A stretch of DNA of 19,595 bases from JBAYNS01 sp041678625 (GTDB taxonomy: Bacteria > Patescibacteriota > Gracilibacteria > Peribacterales > Peribacteraceae), in NCBI GenBank assembly GCA_041678625.1, contig JBAYNS010000012.1, positions 1-19,595 on the forward strand. Reading direction: 5' to 3'. The position numbers and the translations under genes are program-made. The notes below the pieces were generated by a model that was not told where the DNA came from, did no database searches, and saw nothing but the letters and a program-made list of their open reading frames with translations. Below are positions 1 to 8,018 of the stretch, one piece after another. Positions within the stretch are counted from its first letter, which is position 1. Every line of letters begins with the position of its first letter.

Positions 1-798
1 ACACACATTTCCGGTGCGCGGAATCTGCGTTTGAAAGAAACAAATCGCCTGAAAGTTCTGACGAGCGAGTTGAAGAAGGCTGGAATAAAAATATCAGAAA
101 TGGAAGATGGGCTGCTGGTACAGGGCGACTCTGCCGTGAAGAGTGCTGTTCTGGATGCGCACGGCGATCATCGCATGGCAATGTGCTTTGCCATTTTAGG
201 CTCCGTGCATCCGGGCATACGCATCAAGAATTCCGAATGCGTCTCTAAGAGCTATCCGCATTTCTTCCGGGATCTGATGACGCTGCATACATTCTCCCGC
301 TGCATTGCGCTCGTCGGCATGCGCGGGTGCGGAAAATCCAGCCTCGCAAAAAAGCTCGCCAGCAAGCTCCCGCTCAAGCGCATTGATACGGACACGGTCT
401 TTGAGCGCCACTATGGACGCATAGGAGATTTTGTGCAGAAGAAAGGATGGAAAGCCTTTCGTCTGAAAGAAGAACAGATTGTTGCACAATCGTTACAAAC
501 CGGATCCATCGTCTCGCTCGGCGGCGGCGCCATTGAGTCCGCCAAGAGCCGGCGTCTGCTGCAAAATGTTATTGTTCTCTGGCTGGAAGCTTCTGTTCAG
601 GGAACAGTGAAGCGATTGCAGAAAACGCATCGCCCCGCGCTCACAGACCTTCCTTTGCAAGAGGAAGTGTCGCTGATGCTTAAAAAACGCAATCCACTCT
701 ACAAGTCTGTGGCGAATATCACGCTGCCGGAGAAGATTCCATTCTCCAAACAAACATCTTTTGTTCTCTCCCGCTTACGGGCACTGTGTTCGCGGTAA
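1..798 (+). CDS. aroA-aroK: EPSP synthase (C-terminal part) fused to shikimate kinase, 5' partial
   Basis: The reading frame is open from base 1, so the gene begins outside the window; the TTG at 31 is internal. The first ~100 codons are the C-terminal end of 5-enolpyruvylshikimate-3-phosphate synthase: LRLKETNRL, DHRMAMC (around 166-186) and SKSYPHFF match the conserved KE, DHR and K..P..F motifs. A complete shikimate kinase follows directly: Walker A GMRGCGKSS (318-344), DTD shikimate-binding Asp, FR, GGG (520-528), the lid HRPAL and RNPLY. One polypeptide would therefore carry two consecutive shikimate steps (phosphorylation of shikimate and enolpyruvyl transfer), though in reverse order along the chain. 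The stop overlaps the next gene by 13 nt. The fusion is certain from the reading frame unless there is a sequencing error; how far EPSP synthase extends upstream cannot be seen. Confidence 0.95.
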   Translation, partial: THISGARNLRLKETNRLKVLTSELKKAGIKISEMEDGLLVQGDSAVKSAVLDAHGDHRMAMCFAILGSVHPGIRIKNSECVSKSYPHFFRDLMTLHTFSRCIALVGMRGCGKSSLAKKLASKLPLKRIDTDTVFERHYGRIGDFVQKKGWKAFRLKEEQIVAQSLQTGSIVSLGGGAIESAKSRRLLQNVIVLWLEASVQGTVKRLQKTHRPALTDLPLQEEVSLMLKKRNPLYKSVANITLPEKIPFSKQTSFVLSRLRALCSR

Positions 799-2147
799 CC
801 CTGCCGCCATCGGCTGCACACGATCCGGTGCGCTACGCACAGCGCGCGCAGAAAGCCGGTGCAAACCTGCTGGAAGTTCGCGGCGATCGCACACCGGAGA
901 TCGAAAGGTTCGATTCTCCTCTGCCTCTGATCGTTGCGCTGCGCGGTGGTGATCCACACCTGATTGATCGTTTGCATCCTGCATACGTTGATGTGGAGCT
1001 GCAGGAATCCGTTGATCTTCCTGCCGGAATAAGCATCATACGCAGTTTCCACGATTACGAGCGAACACCGGATTTTGAGCACTGCAAAACCATTGCCGAT
1101 GAACTTAGAGCAACCAATGCCGACATCATCAAAATCGTAACGACTATAAACTCCTACCGTGATATCACCACGTTGCAGAAGCTCCATGCGTATCTTCCGG
1201 AAAATCAAAAGCGCGTGATTCTTGGTATGGGAACACGAGCACATATGCTGCGCATGCTTTCTCCTCTCCGTAATGCCATCACCTACACATACCTTGATGA
1301 GGGAGAAGCAGCCGCTGATGGGCAAGTACCTCTGCACATGTATCAGCAGACGGCACAGTGCAGGAATCCCCGGATATTCGGTATCCTCGGCAATCTGGAT
1401 ATACAGAGCCAGAGTCCGCTCATCCACAATACGTTCTTCCATGCAAGGAATATGGATGCGCTCTTCACAACATTCCTGACAGATGATCTGGATGATGCCT
1501 GGAATTTCATCACCACAAATGCCGTTGAAGGACTGGCGGTGACTTCTCCATGGAAGCAGAAAATCCTCCCGTACCTTCAGGGTGTGGATCCTCTTGCGCA
1601 GGATTTACAGAGCGTCAACACCGTTGTAGCGGAAAACGGTGCATACAGAGGATACAACAAGGATGTGGACGGATTCCGCGACGGATACTCTTTTGTGAAG
1701 AATGCAGAATTCGTGAGCATTCTTGGATCCGGCGGCGTGGTGCCGGCGATTATTCACGCATGCAGAGAGTTGGATATACAGAATATCTGCCTCTATGCCC
1801 GCAATGCAGACGCCAGAAAAAAATTACAGGAACACTTTGGCATGCAGACAGCGGAGATTTCCGCTGTTAGGGAATCCGCTCCTGATGTGCTCATCTGCAC
1901 CATTAACGCCGATGTTTCCGTGGAATTACCCCAGGCAAAAAAAGGAGCGTGTGCCATTGATGTGCGTTACGGAAAACGCACGCACTTTGCCACAGATGCA
2001 GCAGCTGCGGGTTACACTGTGCATGACGGAATTCCCATGCTCATGCATCAGGCAATCGCGCAGAGCACGCTCTTCACCGGGAAAAAACCGAATGCAGACG
2101 TCGTAAACCGGATACAACACTTTCTCACTTCCCCCCTCCAATCATGA
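786..2147 (+). CDS. aroDE: Bifunctional 3-dehydroquinate dehydratase (type I) / shikimate dehydrogenase
   Basis: 453 residues from a GTG start. Residues 1-190 are a type I dehydroquinase: first strand FAVTL, substrate residues LLEVRGD (E30, R32), catalytic His89 in RSFHDY and Schiff-base Lys116 in IIKIVTT. Residues 196-450 are shikimate dehydrogenase: SQSPLIHN (208-215), catalytic Lys257 in VTSPWK, Asn278 in SVNT, Asp293 in NKD (usually NTD), NADP loop GSGGVVP (314-320) and Gln422 near the end. It converts dehydroquinate to shikimate in the cytosol. The same fusion is known from plants and chlamydiae. The GTG at 786 is chosen because the protein then begins exactly at the first barrel strand. 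It lies inside the previous gene, which suggests translational coupling. The 3' end overlaps the next gene as ATGA. Confidence 0.95.
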   Translation: MFAVTLPPSAAHDPVRYAQRAQKAGANLLEVRGDRTPEIERFDSPLPLIVALRGGDPHLIDRLHPAYVDVELQESVDLPAGISIIRSFHDYERTPDFEHCKTIADELRATNADIIKIVTTINSYRDITTLQKLHAYLPENQKRVILGMGTRAHMLRMLSPLRNAITYTYLDEGEAAADGQVPLHMYQQTAQCRNPRIFGILGNLDIQSQSPLIHNTFFHARNMDALFTTFLTDDLDDAWNFITTNAVEGLAVTSPWKQKILPYLQGVDPLAQDLQSVNTVVAENGAYRGYNKDVDGFRDGYSFVKNAEFVSILGSGGVVPAIIHACRELDIQNICLYARNADARKKLQEHFGMQTAEISAVRESAPDVLICTINADVSVELPQAKKGACAIDVRYGKRTHFATDAAAAGYTVHDGIPMLMHQAIAQSTLFTGKKPNADVVNRIQHFLTSPLQS

Positions 2148-2395
2148 CATTGGACTCCCTTCGTAAACGCATTGATGCGCTTGATCATGAAATTCTTGCA
2201 AAGATGGCTGAGCGCCTTGCGCTCTGCAAAGAAACCGTACAGTGGAAAGAGGATGTTGAGGACACGGATCGTGAATCTGCCTTGCGGGAATTATGGGCAA
2301 AGGAAGCGCAATCTTTAGGGCTCTCCGCATCGTTCGCGATGACCCTGCTGGAAGCACTACTTGCCGAATCAAAACGTCTCCAGCGTCATAAATGA
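2144..2395 (+). CDS. aroQ: Chorismate mutase, AroQ class
   Basis: An 83-residue all-helical protein converting chorismate to prephenate. It shows the AroQ signature: LRKRIDALDHEIL at the start of helix 1, AERLALCK with the second active-site Arg, a Lys at WKE, and TDRESALRELW corresponding to the D..RE motif. The helix-3 segment (LWAKEAQSLGLSASFAMTLLEALL) resembles the mutase half of the E. coli T-protein (mutase-prephenate dehydrogenase). The next gene is a TyrA also closest in style to the T-protein, so the pair looks like an unfused T-protein. It starts in an ATGA overlap with aroDE and ends in an ATGA overlap with tyrA. No allosteric domain is present. Confidence 0.92.
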   Translation: MTLDSLRKRIDALDHEILAKMAERLALCKETVQWKEDVEDTDRESALRELWAKEAQSLGLSASFAMTLLEALLAESKRLQRHK

Positions 2396-3240
2396 ATATC
2401 ACTCCATCTCTGCGCATCGGCATTATTGGCGGCACCGGCAGAACCGGCAGCCAGTTTGCACGTCTTTTTTCTGAGCAGGGATTTCCCGTGGAAGTAACCG
2501 GGCGCAAGACGCGCGCGCGTAATGCAGAACTTTTCCGTACGTGCGACATCATTATCTTTGCCGTTCCTCTTGCAGAGTCTGTCAGCATTATCGAAGAAGC
2601 AATAGTCCATGCCACCAGAGAAGACCAGCTTCTGCTGGATGTTTCCTCTCTCAAGCAGAAGCAGGTTGCGGCATTACAGAAAGGTGCAGGGGAAGTGGTG
2701 GGGATGCATCCGCTCTTTGGTCCGTGGACAGAAGTGCATGGAGAGACTGTTATCCTCTGCCCTGCACGCGCTGCCGATACAACGGTACAATCGCTGGAAG
2801 AGCTTTTGCATAGCATGGGGCTGAAGACCAAACGCATGTCCGCAGAAGAACACGATAAGCTCATGGCGCTCCTGCAGGTTCTTCCTCATGTGAAGAATTT
2901 CCTGGTCGCCGATGTCCTGCAGCGGATCGATGCCGATGTCTCCAAAATTCTGGAAACATGTACGCCTCCCTATGAATTGGAACTGAATGTTGTCGGCCGT
3001 TTTCTGGATGATAATCCGGCGCTGTACGGCCCCATCATCCTGAATAATCCCGATACGCTCAGCATTCTGGAGGCCTTCAATGCAGCGCTCTCTGACTGCA
3101 TTGCAATGGCAAAGAAACAGGATCTGAAACGTTTCTCTGAGCGCTATGAGCAATTACGCTCTTTCTTTGGTGCACATGCAAAGGAAGGAAGAGAGAGCAC
3201 CGAAGCCTGTATTCGATTCCTTTCCTCTCAACAATCATGA
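2392..3240 (+). CDS. tyrA: Prephenate dehydrogenase
   Basis: 282 residues. An N-terminal Rossmann domain starts RIGIIGGTGRTGSQFARLF (GGTGRTG at 13-19), followed by DIIIFAVPL. GMHPLFGP (104-111) carries the catalytic His equivalent to His197 of E. coli TyrA. The C-terminal helical domain has LQVLPHVKNF and YELELNVVGRFLDDNPALYGPII, which closely follows the E. coli T-protein pattern (YRLELAMIGRLF...LYADII). It oxidatively decarboxylates prephenate to 4-hydroxyphenylpyruvate with NAD+. There is no C-terminal ACT domain, so tyrosine feedback, if any, must act at the active site. It overlaps both neighbours by 4 nt. Confidence 0.95.
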   Translation: MNITPSLRIGIIGGTGRTGSQFARLFSEQGFPVEVTGRKTRARNAELFRTCDIIIFAVPLAESVSIIEEAIVHATREDQLLLDVSSLKQKQVAALQKGAGEVVGMHPLFGPWTEVHGETVILCPARAADTTVQSLEELLHSMGLKTKRMSAEEHDKLMALLQVLPHVKNFLVADVLQRIDADVSKILETCTPPYELELNVVGRFLDDNPALYGPIILNNPDTLSILEAFNAALSDCIAMAKKQDLKRFSERYEQLRSFFGAHAKEGRESTEACIRFLSSQQS

Positions 3241-4025
3241 GAATTTTTACACTCGGACCGGCGGGAACCTTCTCTAGCGAAGCGACACAGGAGATCTTTC
3301 CGGATGCCGATATTCTGTACGCTGCAAACTTTGACCGCCTCTTCCAGATTCTGGAAAAAGCAGAGGATGCTATCGGCGTTGTTCCCATTGAAAACAGCCT
3401 GCACGGCTCCGTGCATAATGTACTGGATCTGCTTTATCATTCTCCTGTATCCATTTGGCGCATGCATGATCTGCGGATTCGTCATGCCATCGGTGCACAG
3501 GATCCGAAGAGCATTGACCGCATCGCCAGCCACCCACAGGCGCTGGCACAGTGTCGCAAATACTTATTGGAACATTTTCCGGATGCGGAACACTTTCCAG
3601 TGAGCAGCACGACCTACGCGCTCGATTTGGCGGCCGCCGATCCTTCCACGGCAGCCATCGCACGGGAAGATGCCATTCGCGAACATGAACTGACCATACT
3701 GGATACGAATATTGAAGGAGCCAACAACACAACGCGGTTTGGTATTGTTGCCAAAGATGACCCGTATCCGGATCTTGAGCGTTCACGCATGAGCATTGTT
3801 CTGCACCCGCGCGAAGACCGGTCCGGCCTTCTGCACATTCTGATCACTCCCTTTAAAGTGTACGACGTGAATATGACCAAGCTGGAAAGCCGACCGACCG
3901 GAGAGAAGATAGGCGACTACTATTTCTTCATTGATTTTGAAGGCAAGCAGAGCGATGCGCGCGTGCAGAAAATATTTGAGGAGATCAAGGAGTACGCTGA
4001 TATCACTATTCTTGGCATATGGTAA
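3237..4025 (+). CDS. pheA: Prephenate dehydratase with C-terminal ACT domain
   Basis: 262 residues. The periplasmic-binding-like catalytic part has LGPAGTFS at the start, VVPIENSLHGSV (48-59), SHPQALAQC (98-106) and the NNTTRF motif (TRF 166-168) whose Thr is required for catalysis in the family. Residues ~183-262 are an ACT domain with SGLLHIL (variant of the GALV motif) and LESRP (216-220), the phenylalanine-binding motif, so Phe feedback inhibition is expected. It makes phenylpyruvate from prephenate. It is not fused to chorismate mutase, unlike the E. coli P-protein. It begins in an ATGA overlap with tyrA. Confidence 0.95.
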   Translation: MRIFTLGPAGTFSSEATQEIFPDADILYAANFDRLFQILEKAEDAIGVVPIENSLHGSVHNVLDLLYHSPVSIWRMHDLRIRHAIGAQDPKSIDRIASHPQALAQCRKYLLEHFPDAEHFPVSSTTYALDLAAADPSTAAIAREDAIREHELTILDTNIEGANNTTRFGIVAKDDPYPDLERSRMSIVLHPREDRSGLLHILITPFKVYDVNMTKLESRPTGEKIGDYYFFIDFEGKQSDARVQKIFEEIKEYADITILGIW

Positions 4026-5182
4026 TGAGCATGTGGAATTCTCTGTCACCGGCCCATCCTGATCCGATGTTCTCTATTGCCGCTCAGGCACGTGCAGCGG
4101 GTCCAGAAGCCATTGATGCCACGATCGGTGTTTATGTGGATGAAGAGGGAGATACCAAATTATTTCCGAGCGTACGCACGGCAATGCAAACGATTCTGCA
4201 CGGATATGTTCAGAGCAGTTCCACCTATCCCCCGCTCCTTGGCATTCCGGAGTACCGCCATGCCGTCACGGATCTGATTTTTCCCGACGATCAAACACCC
4301 GTTGCCAGCATTGCCACAACAGGCGGCACCGGTGCGCTCGCCATTAACCTCCGGCTTCTGCTGCTGCTCAATCCCAAAATGCAGCTGTGCATTCCCTCCC
4401 CCGGGTGGGCGAATTACGCTCCCCTCTGCCGTATGGCTGGAATTTCTTTTCAGGAGGTACCGGTGCTTGAGCAAAACACCATGAATCATCACGCCATCAT
4501 GGAATGGGTGAAGAAGACACCGGGGCCCTGCACCGTTTTGCTCCAGGCAGGATGCACTAATCCGACCGGCATCGATCTTACAGAAACGCAGTGGAAGGAA
4601 CTCATTCCGGTTCTGCAAGAGCATGAATGTGCGGTCCTTTTGGATTTTGCCTATCAGGGTTTTGGCGATGAACCGGAAAAAGACGCCCAGCCGGCACATG
4701 CTTTGCGGAAAGCAGGAATCCTGACGCTCATTGCATGGTCTGCCTCCAAAAATCACAGTCTGTACAGATACCGCACGGGGATGGCGCTCACCAGTGTGCC
4801 GGATGAAGAGACACACGCAATTGTGGAAACCAATTACTCTATGCTCAGCCGAGGACTATGGTCCGCAGCACCGGTATTCGGTCAGCATGTGGTGATACAA
4901 ACGCAATCTGCTCAAAAAAAGGAGTGGCTGCAGGACATTGCCCATGTACGGGGCGTGCTGGAACAGAAGCGTTCCGTTTTGCGTGAGAATTTACCGGATT
5001 CCTTTCAGTCTCCGCTGAATGGCAGAGGACTCTTTGCCATGTTACCGCTGACACACGATCAGATTTTGGATCTGCGCAGCAAACACAATGTGTTCGTTCT
5101 GGATGATGGACGCGTGAATATTGCGGGTATTCCAGAGCGTCGACTAAAGGAGTTCTGCGAAAAAGTGCATGCCGTACTGTAG
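4019..5182 (+). CDS. Class I aspartate/aromatic aminotransferase (PLP)
   Basis: About 387 residues of the AspC/TyrB type (fold type I). Numbering from the ATG at 4019: SPGWANY (127-133), NPTG (Asn181), DFAYQGF (Asp209 and Tyr212), SASKN with PLP-binding Lys244, and YRTG with Arg252. The C-terminal GRVNIAGI carries the Arg that binds the alpha-carboxylate. As the last gene of the operon after tyrA and pheA, its likely role is transamination of phenylpyruvate and 4-hydroxyphenylpyruvate to Phe and Tyr; aspartate activity is equally possible from sequence alone. The start is uncertain: ATGs lie at 4019 (7-nt overlap with pheA), 4025 (TAATG overlap) and 4031. There is no ribosome-binding site, so coupling is likely. 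Only 9 nt separate its stop from the convergent ZIP gene and no terminator is visible there. Confidence 0.92.
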   Translation: MVMSMWNSLSPAHPDPMFSIAAQARAAGPEAIDATIGVYVDEEGDTKLFPSVRTAMQTILHGYVQSSSTYPPLLGIPEYRHAVTDLIFPDDQTPVASIATTGGTGALAINLRLLLLLNPKMQLCIPSPGWANYAPLCRMAGISFQEVPVLEQNTMNHHAIMEWVKKTPGPCTVLLQAGCTNPTGIDLTETQWKELIPVLQEHECAVLLDFAYQGFGDEPEKDAQPAHALRKAGILTLIAWSASKNHSLYRYRTGMALTSVPDEETHAIVETNYSMLSRGLWSAAPVFGQHVVIQTQSAQKKEWLQDIAHVRGVLEQKRSVLRENLPDSFQSPLNGRGLFAMLPLTHDQILDLRSKHNVFVLDDGRVNIAGIPERRLKEFCEKVHAVL

Positions 5183-5191
5183 AACACAAAG

Positions 5192-5997
5192 CTAGCCTAG
5201 AGCCACATCCAGCGTCATCATGACGAGAAAACCGAGCATGGCGCATGCTGTTGCAATATCCGTGTATCCCGCACGCTGGCTCTCTGGCACCACTTCTTCC
5301 ACAACCACAAAGATCATCGCTCCGGCTGCAAATGCGAGTGCATAGGGTAGTATTGGCTGCATCACAATGACAGCTGCTGCACCAATCACTGCAGCAATCG
5401 GTTCCACAATCGCGGAGAGCTGACCGTACCAGACACTTTTTGCAGAAGACATGCCTTCTCGCCTGAGTGGTGCCGCCACGGCAAATCCTTCTGGGAAATT
5501 TTGAATTCCTATACCAAGTGTCAATGCTACAGCACCTGCAAGAGTGATTGCATCACCACCATTCGCCAGAGCACCAAACGCTACACCTATGGCTAGTCCT
5601 TCTGGGATATTATGGAGTGTGATAAGACGAGCAGTGTCGTCTTGTGCAGGTGTGTGGGAAGCCCTTCTGCCTCTTTCTTTGGAAAACCCAAGTGCAAGTG
5701 CGGAATCAACCGATCAAGGATCCTGAGGAATACACCCCCTGCTGCAAACCCAACTGCTGCAGGTATCCACTTAGGCAATGGTCCGCCCTCAGACATTTCT
5801 ATGGCAGGAGCCAGCAGCGACCAGAAGCTTGCAGCAATCATCACTCCGGCAGCAAAACCCAGCATTCCATCCAAGACCTTCTGATTAAGTGTTCGAAAAC
5901 CAAAGATCATGCTGGCACCAAGCGCCGTGACACCCCAGGTGAAGAGAGTGGCGATTAGTGCCTGGAGAACGGGGTGGAAAGACGCAAAAGTGATCAT
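5192..5997 (-). pseudogene. ZIP-family (GufA-type) metal transporter broken by a -1 frameshift
   Basis: Two minus-strand frames together make one ZIP transporter for divalent metals (Zn/Fe/Mn) in the inner membrane. The first, 5997-5593, begins MITFASFHPVLQALIATLF and covers TM1-TM3, ending LHKTTLLVL before running out of frame to a TAG. The second is open from about 5623 to 5192 and continues ITLHNIPEGLAIGV (TM4 metal site HNxPEG), GIQNFPEGFAV (TM5, with the Gln seen in GufA-type members), GQLSAIVEPIAAVIG and the last TM. The joint is at ~5623-5625, where TTATC would restore the frame if it were TTAATC, a loss of one A. Everything else looks intact, so this is a very recent mutation or a base-calling error. 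No slippery heptamer supports programmed frameshifting. Confidence 0.88.
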
Positions 5998-6004
5998 TGG
6001 TGGG

Positions 6005-6013
6005 AGTATACCA
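6005..6013 (-). promoter_or_regulatory. Extended -10 promoter of the ZIP gene, leaderless
   Basis: On the minus strand TGGTATACT forms an extended -10 (TGnTATACT) and is followed by only 7 nt (CCCACCA) before the ATG at 5997. Transcription would then start at or within a base of the start codon. No clear -35 is seen, as is usual with a TGn extension. Confidence 0.55.
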
Positions 6014-6050
6014 TTCTGGAAGGCAACTATGAGCTGGTTCTCATCGTGCT

Positions 6051-6088
6051 AAAAAGCCCCGTGAGACAGATTCCTCACGGAACTTTTT
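6051..6088 (-). terminator. Bidirectional-looking intrinsic terminator after lysC
   Basis: A perfect 7-bp stem, CCGTGAG (6059-6065) with CTCACGG (6074-6080), encloses an 8-nt loop. It is flanked by AAAAA (6051-6055), a T-run on the minus strand, and TTTTT (6084-6088) on the plus strand. It lies just after the stop of the dapA-lysC unit and before the ZIP promoter. Confidence 0.8.
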
Positions 6089-6101
6089 ACAAGAATATTA
6101 A

Positions 6102-7058
6102 TTACCAATGAATGAGCGTTGCACCCAACTCTGGTTTCGTAGGGTTGTGCACAATGATCGGAATACCCTCCATCTGCGCAAGACGAATCGCATCCCGATG
6201 CACAACGCCCGGTGCAGATCCGCCTTCAGAACATCGTTCTATGGCTTCCTGATATGAGAGCCTAGGAACACAGCGACCGCCCATTTTATCGAGAATGGGG
6301 AACTCTTTCTCTATAGAACACACTGTTTGCGATCCATGTAGATTACGCAAAACAATGGAAGTTTCCACAGCAGTAACATCAGAATATCCAAGACTTCTGG
6401 CAGTATGTGGCAAATATCCCGGTACCAGAATTCTGGTATTGCGCTGTTCTCTGCATTCTTGCAGAAGGTATGCAAGCATGCCGTGAGTGATATCCCGTTG
6501 CTGTGCAATGTCGCCACACTGATGAAGGAACTGTTCCATCCCCTCAATGTCAAAAACCTTCATTCTGGAAGAGAGCAGCAAGTCATACAGTTTGGTTGTC
6601 GCTATCTCGCCTTGGCCGAGGAGAGAGATCCGGCCATTGCCAGTCTCTAGAATACGATCGCTGCCCTGCTCCTCTACGGAATACTGCCCACCTTGATGTA
6701 TGCGCCTTAGATGCTCATCCAGAGTAAGAAATAGATTTGGCGTCGGTTGACCATCCAAGAGGTTATCGGTATCCAGGAGTGTCTGTATTCTGGCACCAAT
6801 ACCCGCCGTTACTCTTTCAATGTTTTCCGTATCTCCATTGGCCAGCCTGTCTGCCAGATCGCTACAGATTCCTGTAAGAGGGCAATCATTATGTCTGAAT
6901 GCAGAAAGAACAGTGGCAGTAGTCCCTTTCCGTGGATCATGTTTAAGCATATCTACACTCTGTTCTATTTGTGCAGTGGTACTGCCGCCCAGTTTGCGCA
7001 CCAGCGGTTCACTTTCGCCATGGTGGAGCGATTGGAGATGATTAGGGAATGTTTCCAT
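6102..7058 (-). CDS. lysC: Aspartokinase-like amino-acid kinase, no ACT domain
   Basis: 318 residues from the ATG at 7058; a longer TTG start at 7079 directly after the dapA stop is less likely. It opens with PLVRKLGGSTTAQ (Lys22, GG24-25), a variant of the aspartokinase KFGGTS motif. Later come GEIATTKLYDLLLSS, ILVPGYLPHTARSLGYSDVTA (VPGY / G-x-sD-TA phosphate region), RLSYQEAIERCSEGGSAPGVVHRDAI (cf. LSYEEA...GA...HP.AI) and the end IPIIVHNPTKPELGATLI, where aspartokinases normally pass into their ACT domains. The protein stops there, so feedback control must come from elsewhere, perhaps the ACT protein encoded divergently at 8130. The likely reaction is aspartate to aspartyl-phosphate for DAP/lysine synthesis. 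It lies 21 nt behind dapA. The kinase motifs are divergent, so the exact substrate is inferred. Confidence 0.75.
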   Translation of the reverse strand: METFPNHLQSLHHGESEPLVRKLGGSTTAQIEQSVDMLKHDPRKGTTATVLSAFRHNDCPLTGICSDLADRLANGDTENIERVTAGIGARIQTLLDTDNLLDGQPTPNLFLTLDEHLRRIHQGGQYSVEEQGSDRILETGNGRISLLGQGEIATTKLYDLLLSSRMKVFDIEGMEQFLHQCGDIAQQRDITHGMLAYLLQECREQRNTRILVPGYLPHTARSLGYSDVTAVETSIVLRNLHGSQTVCSIEKEFPILDKMGGRCVPRLSYQEAIERCSEGGSAPGVVHRDAIRLAQMEGIPIIVHNPTKPELGATLIHW

Positions 7059-7079
7059 GATAGATAAGGAGTAAAACAA

Positions 7080-8018
7080 CTAAATAAGACCGAGTTTTGT
7101 AAGAATTGCTTGGTAACGAGGTCTGAATTCTTCGGGAAGCGGGCCAAGAGGTTGACGAAATACATTGTGAATCGCCCCTCTGCTCATAAGATGCATCAAA
7201 TATTTAATTCCCCTTGGATTAGACCAGCCCTCCGGAAAACACGCTTTAATCAGTTCCGCCAATTCGGTATCAATGGCCTGTGCTCCATCCCAGTTCTCCT
7301 GGCTCGCCAGATCCACCAAATTATGCACTCTGTTGGGATCGGCATTCGAAGCTACAGAAACAACCCCTACGCCGCCTTCCCGCATGACATTGAGCGTATT
7401 GGCATCATCTCCCGACCAAATAGGAAGATTGGGGGCATCGCGCCGTACCTGCCGCAATTGATCAAAATCGCCGCTTGCAAATTTTAATCCGATAATCCCG
7501 GGAAGACGTGAAGCTTCTACAATAGTTTCCGGATCCATTTTGGTTGCGGTTCTCCCCGGAATGTCATACATAATGACTGGCAAATCAACTTCTCCGATAG
7601 GCCGATAATAATTATCGACAATATCTCTTTGGCTTGGTTTGTTGTAATAAGGAGTCACAACCAGAACACCATCTGCTCCAAGTTCTGCTGCTTGATTCGT
7701 GTGCCCAACCGCATCACTGGTAAAATTTGTTCCCGTTCCAACAATGACCCTCACACGATTCCTGACTTGATCCACAACTTCCCTGATAATCCTGCCCCGC
7801 TCATCTTCAGCCCCGCGATTTCCTTCCTCAATTGTTGGTGCCTCTCCTGTGGTTCCTAAAATACAAACGGAGTTTCCGGCCTGAACCTGTGCCTCTGCAA
7901 GTGCCCGCAACTGATCGTAATCAACATATTTGCCGGTTGGATCAAACGGTGTAATCATCGCTGTGATCGTCCGCTGGAAATGAACACCATCGTCGGTAAG
8001 AACATCGTTATTTCGCAT
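7080..8018 (-). CDS. dapA: 4-hydroxy-tetrahydrodipicolinate synthase
   Basis: 312 residues from the ATG at 8018. The frame extends to an ATG at 8075, but the extra 19 residues are hydrophobic, fall in the divergent promoter region and do not belong to the family. Numbered from 8018: FQRTITAMITPFD starts the barrel; GTTGEAPT (55-62) holds the catalytic Thr pair; TPYYNKP; YDIPGRTAT (Tyr151, Arg156); Schiff-base Lys179 in GLKFASGDF; and SGDDA. It condenses pyruvate with aspartate semialdehyde, the first committed step of the DAP/lysine branch, giving peptidoglycan precursors. It is co-transcribed with lysC and divergent from the ACT-domain gene. No ribosome-binding site is visible. Confidence 0.93.
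   Translation of the reverse strand: MRNNDVLTDDGVHFQRTITAMITPFDPTGKYVDYDQLRALAEAQVQAGNSVCILGTTGEAPTIEEGNRGAEDERGRIIREVVDQVRNRVRVIVGTGTNFTSDAVGHTNQAAELGADGVLVVTPYYNKPSQRDIVDNYYRPIGEVDLPVIMYDIPGRTATKMDPETIVEASRLPGIIGLKFASGDFDQLRQVRRDAPNLPIWSGDDANTLNVMREGGVGVVSVASNADPNRVHNLVDLASQENWDGAQAIDTELAELIKACFPEGWSNPRGIKYLMHLMSRGAIHNVFRQPLGPLPEEFRPRYQAILTKLGLI

Noticed and set aside
699..1442. 247-codon minus-strand frame opposite aroDE
   Set aside because: The plus strand carries an unmistakable dehydroquinase-shikimate dehydrogenase; this frame is antisense.
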